A stretch of 6,784 nucleotides of DNA from an uncultured Terrimonas sp. (lineage in GTDB: Bacteria; Bacteroidota; Bacteroidia; Chitinophagales; Chitinophagaceae): assembly GCA_946886925.1 (NCBI GenBank), contig CAMPJQ010000152.1, positions 1-6,784 of the forward strand. The letters run 5' to 3'. Of this stretch, positions 1 through 4,449 are shown piece after piece (positions within the stretch are counted from its first letter, which is position 1; each line of letters opens with the position of its first letter). Below the pieces are notes generated by a model that ran no database searches, was not told the DNA's origin, and was given only the letters and a program-made list of their open reading frames with translations. The position numbers and the translations under genes were made by a program.

Positions 1-290
1 GTGTTCCCTATGGAACGATCGTGCCTAAAGGGAGTGAATTGGCCTGGATGGCAGGCCGTTGTTTTTCTGCTACGCATGATGCCCATGCTTCATGCCGCTC
101 AATGGCCCAAACAATGAGTATGGGACAAGCTGCGGGGTTAGCTGCCACACTATCTCTGGATGAGGACATGGCCGCTCATACTTTAGATATTTCTAAATTA
201 CAATCAAAACTGCAACAAACGGGAACCATCCTGGAGGTTCCTCAAACTTTAGCAGATACAAGCAGGAATGGTTGGAGATATAATTTTTGA
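1..290 (+). CDS. FAD-dependent oxidoreductase, C-terminal part (truncated by window edge)
   Basis: This is the 3' end of a gene that begins before the window; the frame is open from base 3 to a TGA at 288-290, giving about 96 residues. The GTG at 21 is an internal valine (context YGTIVPKG), not a start. The segment GRCFSATHDAHASCRSM, followed by MSMGQAAGLAATL, matches the conserved C-terminal FAD-contacting region of the FAD_oxidored family (PF12831), where a GR-x-SAT-x-x-A-x-x-S-x-R block precedes a GQAAG-AAA helix. The tail (KLQSKLQQTGTIL) also fits the usual 'LQ-x-x-L-x-x-G' ending. Such flavoproteins oxidise or reduce small molecules using FAD; substrates are mostly unknown, and many lie near sus genes in Bacteroidota. 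The N-terminal Rossmann FAD motif, any signal peptide and the true length cannot be seen. The same-strand phosphotriesterase-like gene follows after 264 bp, so co-transcription is possible but unproven. Confidence 0.8.
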   Translation, partial: VPYGTIVPKGSELAWMAGRCFSATHDAHASCRSMAQTMSMGQAAGLAATLSLDEDMAAHTLDISKLQSKLQQTGTILEVPQTLADTSRNGWRYNF

Positions 291-372
291 TCAGCGGTCA
301 GGTGTCAGGTATCAATCAGCATGCACAACAGGTTGGTGTTTCACTATAGCCATAACTTAAATAAAAGAGACG

Positions 373-439
373 TTCCGGTGATGGTACGTGAGACACGTAC
401 CAAGGCGATTGCCCCGGCACGTGTCTCCACGTGCCGGAA
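373..439. repeat. REP/BIME-like pair of inverted hairpins
   Basis: Two strong hairpins sit side by side in the gap before the phosphotriesterase-like gene. Hairpin 1 (382-402) has 9-bp arms TGGTACGTG/CACGTACCA around a 3-nt AGA loop. Hairpin 2 (414-437) has 10-bp arms CCGGCACGTG/CACGTGCCGG around TCTC. The reverse complement of hairpin 2 aligns with hairpin 1 through ACGTG-(G)AGA-CACGT, so the two are inverted copies of one unit. They differ by paired changes: T-A against C-G at two stem positions. TTCCGG (373-378) and CCGGAA (434-439) can also pair and enclose the whole structure. No T-tract follows, so a simple intrinsic terminator is unlikely. The arrangement resembles REP elements organised as BIMEs, but family membership is inferred from architecture only. 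Confidence 0.7.
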
Positions 440-554
440 AGATGAGACTGCAGTTTCCTCCTCTAAAAAACCTTAAGTTGACGGATAGGCTATGATGTCA
501 TCACCAACCTGCGAAAATTTGAGATGCACCGAAAATGATTGAACGCAATAAATA

Positions 555-1523
555 ATGTATTATATGCCATCAACTAAAGCCCCATTTGTCCGTACGGTGT
601 TAGGAGATATTTCTCCTGCCGAAATGGGACTGACTTATTCGCACGAACATATTATTATTGAGGAAAGTTATCCCACCCTGCAGGATCCTTTATTCCTTCT
701 TAACAACGTAGATAAAATTTCGGAGGAATTAAAAAGCTTTTACGAAGCAGGGGGACGAACGATGGTTGACACCATGCCGGCTGATTGTGGCCGTAATGTG
801 CTCAAACTGGCTGAAGTCTCCCGCAGGACAGGTGTACATATTGTAGCACCTACCGGAATTCATCTCGAAAAGTACTACTTACCCAATCACTGGCGATATT
901 CCTATACTGAAGAACAATTGACCAAATTATTTATAGATGATGTGATGAGTGGAATTGATTCCAATGATTATAATGGACCCCTTGTTAACCGAACCACTCA
1001 TAAGGCCGGTATGATTAAGCTGGCAACTGGTGATGAAAAAATCACTGCTCATCAGGAAAAAATATTTCATGCAGTAGTTAACACTCACCTTGAAACCGGC
1101 TCACCCATTTTAACCCATTCCAATTTTGGTAAACATGCCATTGATCAGGTGAATATATTTGAAAAGTTGGGAGCTCACCTGCAACACGTTGTTATTTCAC
1201 ATGTTGATCGCTGCCAGGATATTGGTTACAACCGGGCATTACTTGAAACAGGGGTAAAAGTAGAATACGACAGCGCTTTCAGATGGAAAGAAAAAGAAAA
1301 CTGGACTTATAAGCTACTGCAGGCTTTATTGCCTGATTTCCCCGATCAGATCACAATGGGAATGGATGCCGCCAAAACTACCTATTGGCAATCGTATGGA
1401 GGTAAGCCCGGATTGAATTTTCTACTAACTACCTTTAAAGATGATTTGCAACAAATGGGCTTAGGTCAGTATTATGAAAATATTTTTGTTAAGAACCCCG
1501 CACAGTTGTATTCCTTTTCATAA
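555..1523 (+). CDS. Phosphotriesterase-family metal-dependent hydrolase (putative lactonase)
   Basis: A complete 322-residue amidohydrolase-superfamily protein of the phosphotriesterase family (PF02126), close to the usual ~300-350 residues. All expected binuclear-metal ligands are visible: His30 and His32 in SHEH, Lys155 in GMIKLAT (the lysine normally carboxylated to bridge the metals), His188 in LTHSN, His216 in ISHVDR, and Asp271 in GMDAAKT. The opening FVRTVLGDISPAEMGLTYSHEH is the typical family N-terminus. No signal peptide is seen, so a cytoplasmic location is likely. Characterised bacterial relatives include sugar- or acyl-lactone hydrolases as well as organophosphate hydrolases; lactone or ester hydrolysis is more plausible here than organophosphate degradation, but the substrate is unknown. 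ATG at 555 gives the longest frame; ATG at 564 (MPSTKAP) is an equally plausible start, and neither has a clear Shine-Dalgarno sequence, only an A/T-rich leader as is common in Bacteroidota. It may be transcribed with the upstream flavoprotein gene. Confidence 0.9.
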   Translation: MYYMPSTKAPFVRTVLGDISPAEMGLTYSHEHIIIEESYPTLQDPLFLLNNVDKISEELKSFYEAGGRTMVDTMPADCGRNVLKLAEVSRRTGVHIVAPTGIHLEKYYLPNHWRYSYTEEQLTKLFIDDVMSGIDSNDYNGPLVNRTTHKAGMIKLATGDEKITAHQEKIFHAVVNTHLETGSPILTHSNFGKHAIDQVNIFEKLGAHLQHVVISHVDRCQDIGYNRALLETGVKVEYDSAFRWKEKENWTYKLLQALLPDFPDQITMGMDAAKTTYWQSYGGKPGLNFLLTTFKDDLQQMGLGQYYENIFVKNPAQLYSFS

Positions 1524-1570
1524 GGCATACATCTGCTATACATATTAAAGAGGAAACTGCCTCCAAATAG

Positions 1571-1678
1571 CCGGCATAGAAAATATGCCACGAAGACACA
1601 GAAACCAGAAGCTGAGCTTTAGATCCTATTTTACTGGTGCCTTCGTGGCTTTGTGGCAAATATTCTTTTTTATACCGG
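1571..1678. repeat. Imperfect inverted repeat in convergent gap (copy A)
   Basis: The 159-bp gap between the two convergent genes is mostly this ~108-bp imperfect inverted repeat. The outer ends are CCGGCATA (1571-1578) and TATACCGG (1671-1678). Further inside, GCCACGAAG (1587-1595) pairs exactly with CTTCGTGGC (1641-1649), and GTGGCAAATATT (1653-1664) is a second partner for AATATGCCAC (1582-1591). A T-rich run (1661-1673) follows the right arm, so a transcript from the phosphotriesterase-like gene could end here; on the other strand a shorter T-rich stretch could serve the DUF1080 transcript. It is therefore either a bidirectional terminator, a dispersed non-coding repeat, or both. It shares its core with the element at 2493-2635. 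Confidence 0.6.
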
Positions 1679-1682
1679 ATCC

Positions 1683-2456
1683 TTACAGCGCTCTTATCCA
1701 AATATTCCGAAAACTAACTTCACTGCCGTGACCTTGTAATTTAATAGCTGCTTTATCATGAAGTTCGTAACGTGGAATACCGATATATTCTATCGTTCCC
1801 TGAATTTCAAAATGGTTCAGTGTTAATACTCCATTGTGCACTAAAGTAATATAGGCTGGCTTTTCAACGGTACCATTGAATCGGAATCGGGGAGCTGTGT
1901 AATAAATGTCAAAAGTATTCCAGTCACCCGGCTTGCGGGACGCATTTGCCATAGGAATAACCTGTTTATAAATACTTCCAATTTGGCCATTGGCATAGAG
2001 CGGCGTTTCATTATTGTATGAATCGAATATCTGTACCTCATAACGTTCCTGCATAAATACTCCACTGTTACCGGCATTATTATGGTCGGGACTGTCTTTA
2101 GCATCCGGTGGGATTTTAAATTCGATATGTAACTGGCAATCACCAAATTTTTGTTTGGTTTGAATATCGCCGGTTGCCGGATTAACAGTCATAACGCCAT
2201 CTTTCAATTTCCACACGCAGGGACCTTGAACTTTTGACATTACCCAATTATCAAGATTTTTGCCATTAAAAAGAACGATTGCATCGGAAGGCGGGGCATC
2301 ACCTATACCTGGAGTAACAATTTTAGGTTTCGGCTCTCCTATTTCTGTAGCCTCCGGTTTAGTATAATCTTTCTCAAAAATGTTCTGAGCTTTCGCCATA
2401 GAACAATGAGTTAATACAACCAGGGAAAACAATAATTTTGCATAAAAATTTTTCAT
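1683..2456 (-). CDS. Secreted DUF1080 / 3-keto-disaccharide hydrolase family protein
   Basis: A complete 257-residue protein, normal length for single-domain members. Residues 1-24 form a signal peptide: MKNFYAK, a hydrophobic LLFSLVVLT core, then a likely signal peptidase I site after AKA (21-23) or AKAQ. Cys18 (LTHC) is a poor lipobox because His precedes it, so periplasmic or secreted is favoured over lipoprotein. A Pro-rich linker (~30-57) leads into the PF06439 domain (~58-256), seen in AIVLFNGKNLDNW, then NSGVFMQERYEVQIFDSY, GSIYKQVIPMANA, GDWNTFDIYY and the closing SEVSFRNIWIR. Members adopt a concanavalin/laminin-G-like fold, and some cleave 3-keto-glycosides made by sugar oxidoreductases; others are uncharacterised or carbohydrate-binding. 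It lies 239 bp downstream of the susD-like gene in the same orientation, with a MITE-like element between. It could be the last gene of that operon or have its own promoter; no clear TAnnTTTG -7 box was found directly upstream. Confidence 0.88.
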   Translation of the reverse strand: MKNFYAKLLFSLVVLTHCSMAKAQNIFEKDYTKPEATEIGEPKPKIVTPGIGDAPPSDAIVLFNGKNLDNWVMSKVQGPCVWKLKDGVMTVNPATGDIQTKQKFGDCQLHIEFKIPPDAKDSPDHNNAGNSGVFMQERYEVQIFDSYNNETPLYANGQIGSIYKQVIPMANASRKPGDWNTFDIYYTAPRFRFNGTVEKPAYITLVHNGVLTLNHFEIQGTIEYIGIPRYELHDKAAIKLQGHGSEVSFRNIWIRAL

Positions 2457-2492
2457 AACTTTTGCTTTGTGAATACTTAAAGATTCGGTAAG

Positions 2493-2635
2493 TAAAGAGG
2501 CTGTCTCAAAAGGGCTGGTCTATAAGATGCCACTGAGACACAAATTCATGATCTTCAGGTTTTATTTTCTTCGTGCCCTGCCTAGGCAGGTTAGCGACTT
2601 GATAGCAAATATTACTTTTTAGACAGCCCCCTTTA
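2493..2635. mobile_element. MITE-like non-coding element with ~20-bp terminal inverted repeats (copy B)
   Basis: A 143-bp stretch bounded by nearly matching inverted ends. The left end (2493-2512) is TAAAGAGGCTGTCTCAAAAG; the reverse complement of the right end (2615-2635) gives TAAAG, then GGGGGCTGTCT, then AAAAAG, differing by one extra base and two substitutions. There is no coding capacity. GGCTGTCTCAAAA-type ends resemble transposon termini, which suggests a miniature inverted-repeat element; no target-site duplication could be made out. The interior holds ATGCCACTGAGACACA (2527-2542) and GCAAATATTAC (2605-2615), both matching the repeat in the convergent gap. As RNA on the - strand it could fold into a long stem between the susD-like and DUF1080 genes and partly terminate or stabilise the operon transcript. 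Confidence 0.55.
2577..2590. repeat. Perfect 14-bp palindrome
   Basis: CCTGCCTAGGCAGG reads identically on both strands with no spacer. It lies inside the MITE-like element, at the point where that copy has about 20 bases not found in the related repeat at 1571-1678. It may be a short insertion, an internal hairpin tip, or a protein-binding site. Only the palindrome itself is certain. Confidence 0.6.
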
Positions 2636-2695
2636 CATTAGAACCGAACATAATACGCTGGCATTACAATTCTCCGATTATCATGCTTAAGACAC

Positions 2696-4438
2696 TCAAT
2701 ATCCGGGATTTTGTGTCAATTTCGGGTTTTTTTCCATAATGCTCAAAGGAATCGGAAGGCGATAATTTTTATCATTGGCTGTAATATAGGTTTGAGGCAC
2801 CACATTAAAATACTCGTAACTGATTTTATTGGTTACCGTATTCAGAGAAGGCTCAACTCCTCTCACAAAACCCTGTAACTTATTGCCTATTTTCCATCTT
2901 GTAATATCGGTATAGCGCTTATCTTCAAATGCAAGCTCAATTCTTCTTTCATTACGGATAATCCCGCGCATTTGATCCTGGCTGACAGTACCATACGTAT
3001 CCTGGATTGAAGGAATACTTACATCAGCTCTTGTTCTTATTTCGTTAATTGCATCTAACACAGACTGATCGGGGCCAACCGCTTCATTTTGTGCTTCGGC
3101 ATAGCCTAAGAGTACATCAGCATACCGAAGCAACGGCCAATCTCCATGGTTTTTCTTTCCCTTAGGACGTTCCAGGAGCCCGTTAATTCTTTCATCATAC
3201 GTTTTGCGAATATAATATCCCGTAGGGGTAACCCATGAGGTACGGGCCCGGTCAACAGCATTGTAAGGATCTCCTTTTCTTGTGTAGATAAACCCATCTC
3301 TAAATGGCGCCCCATCATAAATAATAGATTCATAAAACCTGGGTTCACGGTTTTCATAGGGATGAGCCGCGTCATAAAGCGGAGATTCTGTAATGGTTTT
3401 CCCATCTTTCATGCGGTAGGCATCAACCAGGTCCTGCGTAGGTGCAGATTCAACAATAGAATAATTTACAACGCCAAACGGTTCTATTATGGCATTAGCA
3501 GGACCATAGAGATCTTCTAAAAAACGAACATCCTGGTCTTCATTGGCAAGAGGATATCTTATGACGTAGGGCAAAATCATTTCAGCATTGTGATTATTGT
3601 CTTCAATGAACAATCCGTGGTAATAATTCGTTAGCTGGTATTTTGCCATATCCATAACCTGCTTGTAACTGGCAGCGGCTTTCGCCCATAGTTCAGTATT
3701 ACCATCAGGATTACTTAACGGACTTGCAGCAAGCAGTTCAATATATCCCTTCAATGCCAGTGCAGCTCCTTTTGTTATCCTGCCCCATTCCGGTTGATCC
3801 ACAGGAAGGGAGTCGGCTGCTTCCTGGCAATCCCTGCTGATAAAAGCAGCCGTTTCCTGCGCAGTTGCTCTTTCCCGGAATATCGCATCACCCTGCGTTT
3901 TTTCATCCAAAGGTTCTTCAATAATCGGAAGCCCTCCAAAATATTTAAAGGTGGTCATATAAAACCAGGCACGAAGAAATTTGGCTTCAGCCACCCGCAC
4001 GGTTTTATACTCACTGGTTAATGTTTCGGATTGTCTTACCTTTTGTATAAACACATTACATTTTCGGATGTAAGAAAAGTTTGCATCCCATGCCCAATCA
4101 TTAACAGCATCATATCTTTTAATAGTAAACAAAGTATTGCTGGGGGACAATGAACCACTGCGAACAATTTCCGCCTGGCCTTGCCAGGTCTGAACATTCA
4201 TGCAGTTATCTGTCCAGCTTTCACTCCACCAACCGGTAGTTCTGTATGGTGGCAGGTAGCCATAGATATCATTTAAAAACAAATCGGCTACCGAAGGATT
4301 ATCCCAAACTGCATCTTCGCTTACACGGTCCTGGGGTTCAATATCCAACCATTTTTCTTTACACGATGAAAGGAAGATAGTAACGGTTGTAAAAACCGTT
4401 ATAAGGCTATAGTGTATTGCTCTTTTTATATTTTTCAT
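2696..4438 (-). CDS. SusD/RagB-family outer-membrane glycan-binding lipoprotein
   Basis: A complete 580-residue SusD-type nutrient-binding lipoprotein that would cap the SusC pore on the cell surface and hand ligand to it. The N-terminus has basic residues (MKNIKR), a hydrophobic stretch, and a lipobox LSSC with Cys26 as the lipidated residue, followed by KEKWLDIEPQDRVSEDAVW, typical of the mature N-terminus. The N-terminal SusD-like domain (PF14322, ~27-220) contains FLRAWFYMTTFKYFGGLP (154-171). The C-terminal SusD_RagB domain (PF07980, ~330-580) contains ERRIELAFEDKRYTDITRW and ends in the characteristic NPKLTQNPGY. Length is within the family range and there is no frameshift. The ATG lies 11 bp after the susC-like stop codon, so the two genes are almost certainly co-transcribed and translated as a pair. 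The ligand cannot be predicted from sequence alone; the Trp-rich patch GWWSESWTDN (~69-78) may contribute aromatic stacking, but this is a guess. Confidence 0.96.
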   Translation of the reverse strand: MKNIKRAIHYSLITVFTTVTIFLSSCKEKWLDIEPQDRVSEDAVWDNPSVADLFLNDIYGYLPPYRTTGWWSESWTDNCMNVQTWQGQAEIVRSGSLSPSNTLFTIKRYDAVNDWAWDANFSYIRKCNVFIQKVRQSETLTSEYKTVRVAEAKFLRAWFYMTTFKYFGGLPIIEEPLDEKTQGDAIFRERATAQETAAFISRDCQEAADSLPVDQPEWGRITKGAALALKGYIELLAASPLSNPDGNTELWAKAAASYKQVMDMAKYQLTNYYHGLFIEDNNHNAEMILPYVIRYPLANEDQDVRFLEDLYGPANAIIEPFGVVNYSIVESAPTQDLVDAYRMKDGKTITESPLYDAAHPYENREPRFYESIIYDGAPFRDGFIYTRKGDPYNAVDRARTSWVTPTGYYIRKTYDERINGLLERPKGKKNHGDWPLLRYADVLLGYAEAQNEAVGPDQSVLDAINEIRTRADVSIPSIQDTYGTVSQDQMRGIIRNERRIELAFEDKRYTDITRWKIGNKLQGFVRGVEPSLNTVTNKISYEYFNVVPQTYITANDKNYRLPIPLSIMEKNPKLTQNPGY

Positions 4439-4449
4439 TGTTGCTGTAT

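Noticed and set aside
299..317. Near-repeat GGTCAGGTGTCAGGTATCA after the flavoprotein stop codon
   Set aside because: Only two imperfect short units; too little to call a tandem repeat.
493..503. Short palindrome TGATG-T-CATCA upstream of the phosphotriesterase-like gene as an operator
   Set aside because: Five-base arms are expected by chance in a gap of this size, and no promoter elements with correct Bacteroidota spacing (TTTG ... TAnnTTTG) could be placed around it.
514..521. AAAATTTG as a Bacteroidota -7 promoter box (TAnnTTTG)
   Set aside because: One mismatch to the consensus and no TTTG-like -33 element about 20 bases upstream.
1489..1701. Possible 70-residue reading frame on the - strand across the convergent gap
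   Set aside because: It overlaps the ends of both flanking genes and is largely translation of the inverted repeat; no recognisable domain or leader.
1841..2146. 101-residue - strand frame inside DUF1080
   Set aside because: Lies in another frame of a clear DUF1080 domain and looks like no known protein.
2403..2405. Cys18 of the DUF1080 protein as a lipidation site
   Set aside because: The preceding residues LTH do not fit a lipobox, where Gly, Ala or Ser is expected before Cys, and a good AKA signal peptidase I site follows.
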